Shown in pieces: positions 42,591 to 51,498 of a DNA stretch of 64,000 bases. The translations under genes and the position numbers were made by a program. The notes under the pieces were generated by a model, which was not told where the DNA came from, did no database searches, and was given only the letters and a program-made list of their open reading frames with translations. Numbering within the stretch: position 1 is the first letter of the stretch; the number at the start of each line of letters is the position of its first letter. This stretch comes from Burkholderiaceae bacterium (GTDB taxonomy: Bacteria > Pseudomonadota > Gammaproteobacteria > Burkholderiales > Burkholderiaceae_E), in assembly GCA_016710525.1 (NCBI GenBank), contig JADJVQ010000042.1, positions 11,166 through 75,165 on the forward strand, given 5' to 3'.

Positions 42591-43391
42591 ATGGCCGCTG
42601 TCTTGCAGAGCCCCGTCGCCGATCCGATGCTGCTGGTCGAGCAGTCCGGCGGCGTGGCCACCCTGACCTTGAACCGCCCGGCGCAGTACAACGTGCTGTC
42701 GGCCGGCATGATGGACGCGCTGCAGGCCGAGTTCGAACGCATCGCGGCCGATCCGGCGGTGCGGGTGGTCGTGCTGGCTGCGGCGGGCAAGGCGTTCTGC
42801 GCGGGGCACGACCTGCGCGAAATGCGCGCCGAGCCGGCGCTGGCCTACTACCAGGCGCTGTTTGCCCAATGCTCCCGGCTGATGACGACCTTGCAGGCGC
42901 TGCCCCAGCCGGTCATCGCCCGGGTGCAGGGTGTGGCCACGGCCGCCGGCTGCCAGCTGGTGGCGATGTGCGACCTGGCCGTGGCGGCCGATCAGGCGCG
43001 CTTTGCGGTGTCGGGTGTCAATCTGGGCCTGTTCTGCGCCACGCCCGCCGTCGCGCTGACGCGCAATGTGTCGCGCAAGGCGGCCTTCGAGATGCTGGTC
43101 ACCGGCGAGTTCATCGATGCCCAGCAGGCCCGGGAGCGCGGTCTGGTGAATCGCGTCGTGCCGGCCGAGCGGCTCGATGCCGAGGTGCGTTCGCTGGTCG
43201 ACTCGATCCTGGCCAAGCCGGCCGTCGCGGTCGCCGCAGGCAAGGGGCTGTTTTATCGGCAGCTCGAGATGGGCATCGACGCGGCCTATCAGCTGGCGGG
43301 CCAGACCATGGCCTGCAACATGATGGCCCCCGACACCCTCGAGGGCGTGCAGGCCTTCATCGAGAAGCGGCCACCGGCCTGGAAATCCTGA
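42591..43391 (+). CDS. Enoyl-CoA hydratase-like (crotonase) protein, catalytic acids not evident
   Basis: A 266-residue crotonase-fold protein with oxyanion motifs AAGKAFCAGHDLREM and GVATAAGCQLVAMCD. The loops that hold the catalytic Glu in hydratases read SGVNLGLFCATPAVAL with no acid, as in the ECHDC3-type subgroup whose reaction is uncertain. It is followed 17 bases later by the SnoaL-like gene and hemH on the same strand, likely one transcript. Confidence 0.8.
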   Translation: MAAVLQSPVADPMLLVEQSGGVATLTLNRPAQYNVLSAGMMDALQAEFERIAADPAVRVVVLAAAGKAFCAGHDLREMRAEPALAYYQALFAQCSRLMTTLQALPQPVIARVQGVATAAGCQLVAMCDLAVAADQARFAVSGVNLGLFCATPAVALTRNVSRKAAFEMLVTGEFIDAQQARERGLVNRVVPAERLDAEVRSLVDSILAKPAVAVAAGKGLFYRQLEMGIDAAYQLAGQTMACNMMAPDTLEGVQAFIEKRPPAWKS

Positions 43392-43407
43392 AGGGCCGGC
43401 CCCGCGC

Positions 43408-43923
43408 ATGAGCGAATCGACGATCCGGCGATACACCGACGCTCTGGTGCGCCATGACGGCAACGCTCTGCTGTCGTGCTATCACCACCAGGCTTCGTAC
43501 AGCGATCCCATTCATCCGGATCTGCGCGCCGAGCGGGTGGCCGGGCTGCTGCGGTTCCGGCTCGCCCGGATCGGGACGGTCCAGTCCGAAACGATCTGGC
43601 TCGCCGGCGACGAGCGCAAGGCGCAGATGCTCTGGCGGGTGCGCTGGCGCGCACGAAGCGCCGAAGGCCATGCCACGGGCCGCACCCGCAGCCTGCGTGT
43701 GATGTCCACCTTCACCTTCTGGGAAGACGAAATCGTCCGCCAGGTCGACGAGTTCGCGCCGTGGGCCTACCTGCGCCAGGTGCACGGGCTGTCCGGCCTG
43801 GTGCTCGGCTGGCTGCCTGGACGGCTCGCCGCCGAGCGCGAGCGTGCCGCGCAGGCCCTGGACCGGTTCATCGAAGGCCAGCCGCCCCTTGCGCCCGTTC
43901 GCGGCGCGGAGATCGTCACTTGA
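43408..43923 (+). CDS. SnoaL/NTF2-like domain protein
   Basis: A 171-residue protein with an NTF2-like fold: ESTIRRYTDALVRHDG, SYSDPIHPD and FTFWEDEIVRQVDEF are the expected helix and strand segments. These small domains are enzymes or binding proteins; no catalytic set is clear. It lies between a crotonase and ferrochelatase, its stop overlapping the TTG start of hemH. Its role in this operon is unknown. Confidence 0.65.
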   Translation: MSESTIRRYTDALVRHDGNALLSCYHHQASYSDPIHPDLRAERVAGLLRFRLARIGTVQSETIWLAGDERKAQMLWRVRWRARSAEGHATGRTRSLRVMSTFTFWEDEIVRQVDEFAPWAYLRQVHGLSGLVLGWLPGRLAAERERAAQALDRFIEGQPPLAPVRGAEIVT

Positions 43924-45032
43924 CTCAGTTCAGCGCGGCCAGCGCGTTTCGCCACGATCAGCCCGAACTCACCGCGGTCCTGATGGTTCAGCTGGGCACT
44001 CCCCAGGCGCCCGAGGCGGCGCCGGTGCGGCGCTACCTGGCCGAGTTCCTGGCCGATCCGCGGGTGATCGAGATTCCCCGGGCAATCTGGCTGCCGATCC
44101 TGCACGGCATCATCCTGCGCACTCGGCCGGCGAAGTCGGCCGCCAAGTACGCCTCGATCTGGACCGACGAGGGCTCGCCCCTGGCGGTGCACAGTCAGCG
44201 CCAGGCCAAGCTGCTGGCCGGTTACCTGGGCGAAGCCGGCCAGCGGGTCGAGGTCGCGCTGGCCATGCGCTATGGCGATCCCTCGATCGCGTCGGTGCTG
44301 CAGGGACTGCGCGAGCGCAATCTCACCCGGCTGCTGGTGCTGCCGATGTACCCGCAATATGCCGGCTCGAGCGTGGGCACCGCATTGGATGCCGTCATGC
44401 GGGAGCTGGCTCAGTGGCGCAATCCGCCGGAGCTGCGAACGATCAAGCATTTTCACGACGACCCGGGCTACATCGGCGCGCTGGCCGCCAGCGTGCGCGC
44501 CCACTGGGAGCGCGAGGGCGAACCCGAGCGGCTGCTGATGAGCTTCCACGGTGTGCCCGAGCGCACGCTGCTGCAGGGCGATCCCTACCATTGCGAATGT
44601 CTGGTGAGCGCGCGGCTGCTGGCCCAGGCGCTGGGCCTGGCGCCCGAGCGCTGGCGGGTCAGCTTTCAGAGCCGCCTGGGCCGGGCGCGCTGGCTGCAGC
44701 CCTACACCGAATCGACCCTGCGCGAACTGGGCGCGGCGGGCACCTCCCGGCTCGATGTCATCTGCCCCGGGTTCGTGGCCGACTGCCTCGAAACGCTGGA
44801 AGAGATCGCGATCGAAGGCCGCCACACTTACGAACAGGCCGGCGGCAAAGGCTTTCGCTATCTGCCCTGCCTGAACGAGAGTCCGGAATTCATCCATGCG
44901 CTCAGCGGGCTGGCATCGCGGCATATGCAGGGCTGGCCGACGGCGCGCCTGGACACGGCGGCGGCCAAGGCGGCCGAGCTGGCGCTTGCCGGGCGGCTGT
45001 CGCGGGCCCGCCAGGCGGGCGCCGCGCAGTAA
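43920..45032 (+). CDS. hemH: Ferrochelatase
   Basis: A 370-residue enzyme inserting Fe(II) into protoporphyrin IX, the last step of haem synthesis. The active-site His is in LLMSFHGVPERTL, and the N-terminal MVQLGTPQAPEAAPVRRYLAEFL, DPRVIEIPR and C-terminal ICPGFVADCLETLEEI are typical. TTG 43920 overlaps the preceding stop (TTGA) and gives the normal N-terminal length; the first internal ATG would cut into the conserved core. hemH close to grpE-dnaK is usual for Burkholderiales. Confidence 0.92.
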   Translation: MTQFSAASAFRHDQPELTAVLMVQLGTPQAPEAAPVRRYLAEFLADPRVIEIPRAIWLPILHGIILRTRPAKSAAKYASIWTDEGSPLAVHSQRQAKLLAGYLGEAGQRVEVALAMRYGDPSIASVLQGLRERNLTRLLVLPMYPQYAGSSVGTALDAVMRELAQWRNPPELRTIKHFHDDPGYIGALAASVRAHWEREGEPERLLMSFHGVPERTLLQGDPYHCECLVSARLLAQALGLAPERWRVSFQSRLGRARWLQPYTESTLRELGAAGTSRLDVICPGFVADCLETLEEIAIEGRHTYEQAGGKGFRYLPCLNESPEFIHALSGLASRHMQGWPTARLDTAAAKAAELALAGRLSRARQAGAAQ

Positions 45033-45095
45033 GCCCGGCGCGCGGGATGGCGGGGCCGGCAGCGTCCGCGCCAGGCGGCCGTTCGGCAGCCCCGT

Positions 45096-45599
45096 TCAGG
45101 CCCGCTTGGGGATACGCAGCATCTGTCCCGGATAGATCTTGTCCGGATGGCTGAGCATCGGGCGGTTGGCCTCGAAAATGGGCATGTAGGCGTTGGCATT
45201 GCCGTAGAACTCGCGCGCCACCTTGGTGAGTGTGTCGCCCTTGACGACCATGTAGTACTGGCTTTCGTCCAGCGGGGTGTCGACCGTCATCTGGTCGTCG
45301 ACATGGCTGACACCGGACACGTTGCCGCAGCACAGCACGATCTTTTCGCGGGTTTCCTGGTCCGGCGCGAGGCCCATGACGGTGACCGTCCCGGTGCTGC
45401 CGTCGAATGCGACGGCCAGGCCGGCCGCGTTGAGCTGCATCTGGGCGATGTAGGCCTCGATGGCCTGGGCGGCGGCGACATTGGCGGCCTCGATCTTGTC
45501 GGGGGCGGGGTCGGCCTGGGCCGCCTGCTGGGCCGCCTGCGCGGTGCCTTTGCCGAACAGCTTCTCTCCGGCTTCCTTCATGAAGGCGAGCAATCCCAT
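45096..45599 (-). CDS. BON-LysM protein (Kbp/YgaU-like)
   Basis: A 167-residue protein with a BON domain (about residues 38-105) and a C-terminal LysM domain (about 112-166, YYMVVKGDTLTKVAREFYGN). The E. coli homologue Kbp binds potassium in the cytoplasm. There is no signal peptide, matching that family. It is convergent with hemH and divergent from grpE. Confidence 0.88.
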   Translation of the reverse strand: MGLLAFMKEAGEKLFGKGTAQAAQQAAQADPAPDKIEAANVAAAQAIEAYIAQMQLNAAGLAVAFDGSTGTVTVMGLAPDQETREKIVLCCGNVSGVSHVDDQMTVDTPLDESQYYMVVKGDTLTKVAREFYGNANAYMPIFEANRPMLSHPDKIYPGQMLRIPKRA

Positions 45600-45721
45600 T
45601 TCATACTCCAGCAGTTGTTTTCATCGGTCGGAAAGGAGCGGCGATCCTAGCATGGGGTCCGGCGCTTGGAGACGGGATGACCATGACCGTGACACTCGTC
45701 AACCTTTGCGGGCCGGCGGGG

Positions 45722-45749
45722 CTTGAAACCGCGTTGGACGTCCCCACAT
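45722..45749 (+). promoter_or_regulatory. Sigma-32 (heat-shock) promoter before grpE
   Basis: CTTGAAA (45722-45728), 13 bases, CCCCACAT (45742-45749): a near-perfect match to the RpoH consensus. The start of transcription would lie near 45757, about 55 bases before the grpE ATG. Confidence 0.85.
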
Positions 45750-45812
45750 GCGACGGGTTGTCGTGCTGTACGACTTGTTAAGTACTTGATTCAACTCAAT
45801 AAGGAGAGGCGG

Positions 45813-46364
45813 ATGTCGGATCCGCAGTCAGAAGCTCCCCAGTCAGCCGTTCCGGAAACTGTGGCCACCGCCGACCTTGCCGGCGAGACGCCCGAGCTCG
45901 ATCTCGGGCAGCGGCTGGCCTTGGCCGAAGCCAAGGCCGCCGAGTACTTCGACCAGTTCGTGCGGGCGCGCGCCGAGATGGAAAACGTGCGCAGGCGAGC
46001 CCAGGACGACGTCAGCAAGGCCAACAAGTTCGCGATCGAATCCTTCGCCGAGAGCCTGCTGCCGGTGCGCGACAGCCTCGAGATGGCGCTGTCGGTGGCA
46101 TCGCCCACCATGGAATCGCTGCGCGAGGGGGTCACGGCCACCCTGCGCCAGCTGGCGTCGGCCCTCGAGAAGAACCGGGTGATCGAGATCAATCCGGCCG
46201 GCGAAAAATTCGATCCCAACCGGCATCAGGCCATTGCCACCGTGCCGGCCAGCAGCACCCAGCCGCCGGTGCCGGCCAATCATGTGGTGGCGGTGCTGCA
46301 GAAGGGCTACCTGATCAACGAGCGCGTGCTGCGCCCGGCGCTGGTCAGCGTGGCGCAGGGCTGA
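45813..46364 (+). CDS. grpE: Nucleotide exchange factor GrpE
   Basis: A 183-residue co-chaperone that releases ADP from DnaK. A long N-terminal coiled coil spans about residues 35-90 (ARAEMENVRRRAQDDVSKA) and the C-terminal beta domain has the HQAIATVPA and VVAVLQKGYLINERVLRPA motifs. ATG 45813 follows a strong AAGGAG site. It is the first gene of grpE-dnaK-dnaJ behind the heat-shock promoter. Confidence 0.95.
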   Translation: MSDPQSEAPQSAVPETVATADLAGETPELDLGQRLALAEAKAAEYFDQFVRARAEMENVRRRAQDDVSKANKFAIESFAESLLPVRDSLEMALSVASPTMESLREGVTATLRQLASALEKNRVIEINPAGEKFDPNRHQAIATVPASSTQPPVPANHVVAVLQKGYLINERVLRPALVSVAQG

Positions 46365-46400
46365 AACCGGCAAAAAAGCAGGCCGTGAACGCCTGGGACG

Positions 46401-46428
46401 CTTGAATTCCGCGCTGCCACGCACATCT
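46401..46428 (+). promoter_or_regulatory. Possible weak sigma-32 promoter before dnaK
   Basis: CTTGAAT, 13 bases, GCACATCT resembles the RpoH consensus with several mismatches. It would give dnaK its own heat-shock transcript about 45 bases before the ATG. Confidence 0.35.
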
Positions 46429-46454
46429 AGAACACATCCAGAACATATCCGGAC
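46422..46454. repeat. 11-base tandem repeat, three copies, in the grpE-dnaK gap
   Basis: CACATCTAGAA, CACATCCAGAA and CATATCCGGAC follow each other directly, diverging toward the third. They lie 26 bases before the dnaK ATG and overlap the possible heat-shock -10 element. Confidence 0.7.
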
Positions 46455-46480
46455 AACGACTCCGACCGAGGATTAGAAAC

Positions 46481-48430
46481 ATGGGAAAGATCATTGGCAT
46501 TGACCTGGGCACGACCAACTCGTGCGTGGCCATCATGGAAGGTGGCCAGCCCAAGGTGATCGAGAACTCCGAAGGCGCGCGCACCACGCCTTCCATCATC
46601 GCGTACCTGGAAGACGGCGAGATCCTGGTCGGCGCGCCCGCCAAGCGGCAGGCCGTCACCAATCCGCGCAACACCCTGTATGCGGTCAAGCGCCTGATCG
46701 GGCGCAAGTTCGAAGAAAAAGAAGTCCAGAAGGACATCAGCCTGATGCCCTACACCATCGCGAAGGCCGACAACGGCGACGCGTGGGTGGGTGTGCGCGA
46801 CAAGCGCCTGGCACCGCCCCAGGTGTCGGCCGAAGTGCTGCGCAAGATGAAAAAAACCGCCGAGGACTACCTGGGCGAAGAAGTGACCGAGGCCGTGATC
46901 ACGGTGCCGGCCTACTTCAACGACAGCCAGCGCCAGGCCACCAAGGATGCCGGGCGCATCGCCGGCCTGGACGTCAAGCGGATCATCAACGAACCGACCG
47001 CGGCGGCGCTGGCCTTCGGCCTGGACAAGGCCCCGGGCAAGGATCGCAAGATCGCCGTCTATGACCTGGGCGGCGGCACGTTCGACGTGTCGATCATCGA
47101 GATCGCCGACGTCGATGGCGAAAAGCAGTTCGAGGTGCTGTCCACCAACGGCGACACCTTCCTGGGCGGCGAAGACTTCGACCAGCGCATCATCGATTAC
47201 GTGATCGGCGAGTTCAAGAAGGAGCAGGGCGTCGACCTCGCCAAGGACGTGCTCGCGCTGCAGCGCCTGAAAGAGGCGGCCGAAAAGGCCAAGATCGAGC
47301 TGTCGTCCAGCCAGGCCACCGACTTCAACCTGCCGTACATCACGGCCGATGCGTCGGGCCCGAAGCACCTGAACATGAAGCTCACGCGGGCCAAGCTCGA
47401 GGCGCTGGTCGAAGACCTGGTCGCCAAGACCGTCGAGCCGTGCAAGCTCGCGCTGAAAGATGCCGGCCTGAAGGCGTCCGACATCGACGACGTGATCATG
47501 GTCGGCGGCATGACCCGCATGCCCAAGGTGCAGGACACGGTCAAGGAGTTCTTCGGCAAGGAGCCGCGCAAGGACGTCAACCCCGATGAGGCGGTGGCGG
47601 TGGGCGCGGCGGTGCAGGGCTCGGTGCTGGCCGGCGAGCGCAAGGACGTGCTGCTGCTGGACGTCTCGCCGCTGTCGCTGGGCATCGAGACGCTGGGCGG
47701 CGTGATGACCGCGATGATCAAGCGCAACACCACCATCCCGACCAAGCATGCGCAGGTGTTCTCGACGGCCGACGACAACCAGCCGGCGGTGACGATCAAG
47801 GTGTTCCAGGGCGAGCGCGAGATGGCGGCCGGCAACAAGCTGCTGGGCGAGTTCAACCTCGAGGGCATCCCGCCGTCGCCGCGCGGCACGCCGCAGATCG
47901 AAGTGACCTTCGACATCGACGCCAACGGCATCCTGCACGTGTCGGCCAAGGACAAGGCCACCGGCAAGGAGAACAAGATCACCATCAAGGCGAACTCGGG
48001 GCTTTCGGAGGCCGAGATCCAGAACATGGTGAAAGACGCCGAGGTCAACGCCGCCGAAGACCACAAGCGGGTGGAACTGGCCAATGCGCGCAACCAGGCC
48101 GAGGCCATGGTGCACTCGGTGAAGAAGTCGCTGGCTGAATACGGCGACAAGATCGGCGATGACGAGAAGGGCAAGATCGACGACGCGGTCAAGGCGCTGG
48201 AAGAGGCCTTGAAGGGCGAGGACAAGGACGAGATCGAGGCCAAGACCGCGGCGCTGACCACGGCCTCGCAGAAGCTGGGCGAACTGATGTACGCGAAGAT
48301 GCAGGCCGAGCAGGGCGCCGGCGGTGCCGGCCCCGGTGCCGCAGCGGGTGGCGCACCGGGCGCGGGCGAAGCCAAGAAGGCCGACGACGACGTGGTCGAC
48401 GCCGACTTCAAGGAAGTCAAGCGCGGGTAA
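46481..48430 (+). CDS. dnaK: Chaperone Hsp70, DnaK
   Basis: A complete 649-residue DnaK. The ATPase domain opens with IGIDLGTTNSCVAI and contains VYDLGGGTFDVSI and VGGMTRMPKVQ; the substrate-binding domain follows from about residue 390 and the Gly/Ala-rich lid tail ends in VVDADFKEVKRG, the EEVD-like bacterial end. A GAGGAT site precedes ATG 46481. It refolds proteins with DnaJ and GrpE. Confidence 0.98.
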   Translation: MGKIIGIDLGTTNSCVAIMEGGQPKVIENSEGARTTPSIIAYLEDGEILVGAPAKRQAVTNPRNTLYAVKRLIGRKFEEKEVQKDISLMPYTIAKADNGDAWVGVRDKRLAPPQVSAEVLRKMKKTAEDYLGEEVTEAVITVPAYFNDSQRQATKDAGRIAGLDVKRIINEPTAAALAFGLDKAPGKDRKIAVYDLGGGTFDVSIIEIADVDGEKQFEVLSTNGDTFLGGEDFDQRIIDYVIGEFKKEQGVDLAKDVLALQRLKEAAEKAKIELSSSQATDFNLPYITADASGPKHLNMKLTRAKLEALVEDLVAKTVEPCKLALKDAGLKASDIDDVIMVGGMTRMPKVQDTVKEFFGKEPRKDVNPDEAVAVGAAVQGSVLAGERKDVLLLDVSPLSLGIETLGGVMTAMIKRNTTIPTKHAQVFSTADDNQPAVTIKVFQGEREMAAGNKLLGEFNLEGIPPSPRGTPQIEVTFDIDANGILHVSAKDKATGKENKITIKANSGLSEAEIQNMVKDAEVNAAEDHKRVELANARNQAEAMVHSVKKSLAEYGDKIGDDEKGKIDDAVKALEEALKGEDKDEIEAKTAALTTASQKLGELMYAKMQAEQGAGGAGPGAAAGGAPGAGEAKKADDDVVDADFKEVKRG

Positions 48431-48619
48431 ACCTGCCCGCTGCCGCGCGCCGAGCCCTCCGCGATGCTGTCGCGGGTCTCGCGCAACCGGACCGCTGCCC
48501 GTTCATTCGGTCGGCGGTCCGTTCCGCTTGAGGGCTGGGCAACGTGGCGGCATTCGGCGCGCCGGCCGGCAACGGCCGCAACACATTGAATGGCCCCCCG
48601 GGGGCACGGGAACGACTGA

Positions 48620-49744
48620 ATGGCCAAGCGTGATTACTACGAGATTCTGGGTGTCGCAAAGAATGCGACCGAAGAAGAACTCAAGAAGTCCTTTCGCAAG
48701 CTTGCGATGAAGCACCATCCGGACCGCAATCCGGATGACAAGGGTGCCGAGGAGAAATTCAAGGAGGCCAAGGAGGCCTACGAGATGCTCTCCGACCCCA
48801 AGAAGCGGGAGGCCTACGATCGCTTCGGCCATGCGGGCGTCGATCCCAATGCCGCGGGCATGGGCGGCGGCGGCGGCGCGGGCGGGTTCTCGGATGTGTT
48901 CGGCGACATCTTCGGCGACATCTTCGGCCAGGGCCGCGGCGGCGGCGGGGGCGGGCGCAGCAACGTCTACCGCGGTGCGGACCTGCGCTACGCGATGGAG
49001 ATCACGCTCGAACAGGCAGCCGCGGGCTTCGCCACCGAGATCCGGGTGCCCAGCTGGGAGGGCTGCGAAACCTGCGGCGGCACCGGGGCCAAGCCCGGCA
49101 CCAAGCCCAAGGTGTGCACGTCCTGCGCCGGACAGGGAACGGTCCGCCTGCAGCAGGGTTTCTTCTCGATCCAGCAGACCTGCCCGACCTGCCACGGCAG
49201 CGGCAAGGTGATTCCCGACCCGTGCGGCACCTGCGACGGCGTGGGCCGCACCAAGAAGACCAAGACGCTGGAGGTCAAGATCCCGGCCGGCATCGACGAC
49301 GGGATGCGCATCCGCCTGTCGGGCAATGGCGAACCCGGGGTCAACGGCGGCCCGTCGGGCGACCTGTACGTCGAGATCAAGGTCAAGGAGCACACGGTGT
49401 TCCAGCGCGATGGCGACGACCTGCACTGCGAGATCCCGATTTCGTTCGTCACCGCCGCGCTGGGCGGCAAGATCCAGGTGCCCACCCTGCATGGCCGGGC
49501 CGAGATCGAGCTGCCCGAAGGCACACAAACGGGCAAGACATTCCGGCTGCGCGGCAAGGGCATCAAGGGATACCGGTCGAGCTACCCGGGCGACCTTTAC
49601 GCCCATGTGTCGCTCGAAACGCCGGTTCGGCTGAACGACAAGCAGAAGAAGCTGCTGCGCGACTTCGAGACCACGCTGCAGGATCCCAAGCACAGCCCGC
49701 AGTCCAAGGGCTGGATGGACAAGGTGAAGGACTTCTTCCAGTAA
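48620..49744 (+). CDS. dnaJ: Chaperone Hsp40, DnaJ
   Basis: A complete 374-residue class A J-protein. The J domain has HHPDRN at about residues 33-38, a Gly/Phe-rich linker follows at about 75-115, and four zinc motifs (CETCGGTG, CTSCAGQG, CPTCHGSG, CGTCDGVG) are intact. It stimulates DnaK and lies 189 bases after it. Confidence 0.98.
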   Translation: MAKRDYYEILGVAKNATEEELKKSFRKLAMKHHPDRNPDDKGAEEKFKEAKEAYEMLSDPKKREAYDRFGHAGVDPNAAGMGGGGGAGGFSDVFGDIFGDIFGQGRGGGGGGRSNVYRGADLRYAMEITLEQAAAGFATEIRVPSWEGCETCGGTGAKPGTKPKVCTSCAGQGTVRLQQGFFSIQQTCPTCHGSGKVIPDPCGTCDGVGRTKKTKTLEVKIPAGIDDGMRIRLSGNGEPGVNGGPSGDLYVEIKVKEHTVFQRDGDDLHCEIPISFVTAALGGKIQVPTLHGRAEIELPEGTQTGKTFRLRGKGIKGYRSSYPGDLYAHVSLETPVRLNDKQKKLLRDFETTLQDPKHSPQSKGWMDKVKDFFQ

Positions 49745-49843
49745 ACGGCATGCGCGGGCGAGGCGCGCGCTCCTGTCTGCTAGATTGGCCTGAAATCACT
49801 CGACCGATGCCTTGCAGATCGATGACAACGACGCCTCACCCGG

Positions 49844-50801
49844 ATGCCGAACGGCCCGACGCCGCGCGGGCGGCCTGACTTGGGGCCGCTCGCTGACCTG
49901 AAGATCGTCGAGCTCGCCGGCATCGGCCCGGGACCGATGGCCGCCACCGTGCTGGCCGACATGGGGGCGACGGTGCTGCGCATCGATCGGACCGTCGCGG
50001 CCGATCTCGGTACGCCGAAAGGCCGCGTCGAGACCCAGCTGCTGCGGCGCAGCCGGCAGGAGATCGCGCTGGATCTGAAGCACGCGCCCTCGGTCGAACT
50101 GGTCCTGGAGCTGGTGGCGCAGGCCGATGTGCTGATCGAGGGCTTCCGGCCGGGCGTCACCGAGCGGCTGGGCCTGGGTCCGGACGTATGCCTGGCGCGC
50201 AACCCGCGCCTGGTGTACGGCCGAATCACCGGCTGGGGTCAGCGGGGCCGGGCGGGGGCCGGCCAACGCCCGCGCGCCGGCGGCACACGCGGCCGCCGCC
50301 GCACCGCCCCCCCCCGGGGCCCCCCGGCCGGCCCGGCCCGCCGCGGCCCCCCCCGAGGGGCGGGCGGGCCGGCCCCCGCCCGGGCGCAAAAAAACGGGGC
50401 GGGCCCGGGGGGCGGGGCGGCGGCCCCCCGGGGCGCGGCCCCCGGCCCGCGCCCCCCCGCCGCAAGGCGGGTGGGGCGCCGTTCTACGATGTGTACGAGT
50501 GCCAGGATGGCAAATGGATTTCGATCGGTCCGATCGAAGCCCGCTTCCATCGCGAGCTGCTCGAACGCCTGGGCCTGCCCGCGACGAAACCGGTGTCGCA
50601 CATGGATCGAAGCCATTGGGAGGCCGCTCGTTCGTCGAGGTGGCCGGAGTGCGCCAGCCGATGCCGGCTCCACGCTTCAGCCGTACTCCCAGTGCGGTGC
50701 CGCGGGTCCCGCAGGCCCCGGATCCGGCCCGGTTCGGGCAGGCGCTGAGCGGCTGGCTGCCGCCCGAGCGGATCGACCAGTGGCGTTCACGTCTGGGCTG
50801 A
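49844..50801 (+). pseudogene. CaiB/BaiF-family gene (alpha-methylacyl-CoA racemase-like), broken
   Basis: Remains of an AMACR/CaiB-type gene. The N-terminus is good (LADLKIVELAGIGPGPMAATVLADMGATVLRIDR to LVYGRITGWGQ, to about 50240). The central part, including the catalytic Asp region, is replaced by a T-free GC-only block. After it the gene resumes in another frame (GAPFYDVYECQDGKWISIGPIEARF), breaks at HMDRSHWE, and resumes in a third frame as RSFVEVAGVRQPMPAPRFSRTP with a stop at 50801. At least two segments are missing compared with the family length of about 360-380 residues. It cannot make a working enzyme as written. Misassembly is as likely as real decay. Confidence 0.75.
50240..50471. 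other. 232-base block with no T, GC homopolymer runs
   Basis: From 50240 to 50471 there is not one T. The block is almost pure G and C with runs of 7-9 C, 6 G and one run of 7 A. It replaces the middle of the CaiB-type gene. It is unlike any other part of the window and resembles low-quality read sequence rather than a biological element. Confidence 0.85.
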
Positions 50802-50838
50802 CGCGTTTTCCAGGCGGATCCGTCCCCGTGCCACCGGC

Positions 50839-51498
50839 GTGCAGCGCGAGCCCGGCCTGGCCGGCGGTTTCATGGGCACGAACCGCGGCAAGCGCAGCAT
50901 CGTGCTGGATCTCAAGCACGCCGACGGTCGCGCCGCATTGCGCAAGCTGCTCGAGGACGCCGATGTGCTGATGCACAACATCCGGCCCCAGAAGCTGGGT
51001 GCGATCGGCCTGGACCTGGCCGAACTGCGCATCCGCTATCCGCGGCTGGTGGTGGCCTGCCTGAACGGCTTTTCGGAGCAAGGGCCCTATGGCGGGCCCC
51101 CGGCCTACGACGACATCGTGCAGGGCATGTGCGGGCTGGCCGAAGGCGTGGCGAGCCGGACGACCCGGGAATGGCTGGCGGTCTGCGACCGCCCGGACAT
51201 CCCGGCCGGCCCGGTCAATACCCTGGAACAGCTGTTCGAGGACCCGCACCTTCGCGCGGTGGGATTCTTCCAGACCGTCGAGAACGCGGACAACGCGGGC
51301 GCGGCACTGCTCAGCTCGCCGGGGGTGCGCTTCAATGGTGCGCTACCCAAGCTGCGACCGGCCTGCCGGCTGGGTCAGGACACCCGCCAGGTGCTGCGCG
51401 AGGCCGGCTTGAGCGAGGACGAGATCGCCGCGCGGCTGGCCAGCCGGGCGGCGCAGGCCTTCACGCCCCCGCCAGCCGCCTCGCCGTCGGGGGCCTAG
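50839..51498 (+). pseudogene. Second CaiB/BaiF-family gene, truncated with internal deletion
   Basis: About 219 codons remain. The usual first 50-60 residues are missing; the frame is open upstream (IRPRATGVQREPGLAGG) and then NRGKRSIVLDLKHADGR follows. At about residue 106 a typical GLAEGVA runs directly into SRTTREWLAV, skipping roughly 120 residues that would include the catalytic Asp domain. The C-terminus (DIPAGPVNTLEQLFEDPHLRAVGFF) is normal. The deletion is in frame. The protein could be made but would lack its active site. Its end overlaps the convergent EAL-HDOD gene by 4 bases. Confidence 0.75.

Noticed and set aside
48431..48619. A heat-shock promoter before dnaJ
   Set aside because: CTTGAGG occurs near 48527 but the -10 region at the right distance does not match the RpoH consensus.
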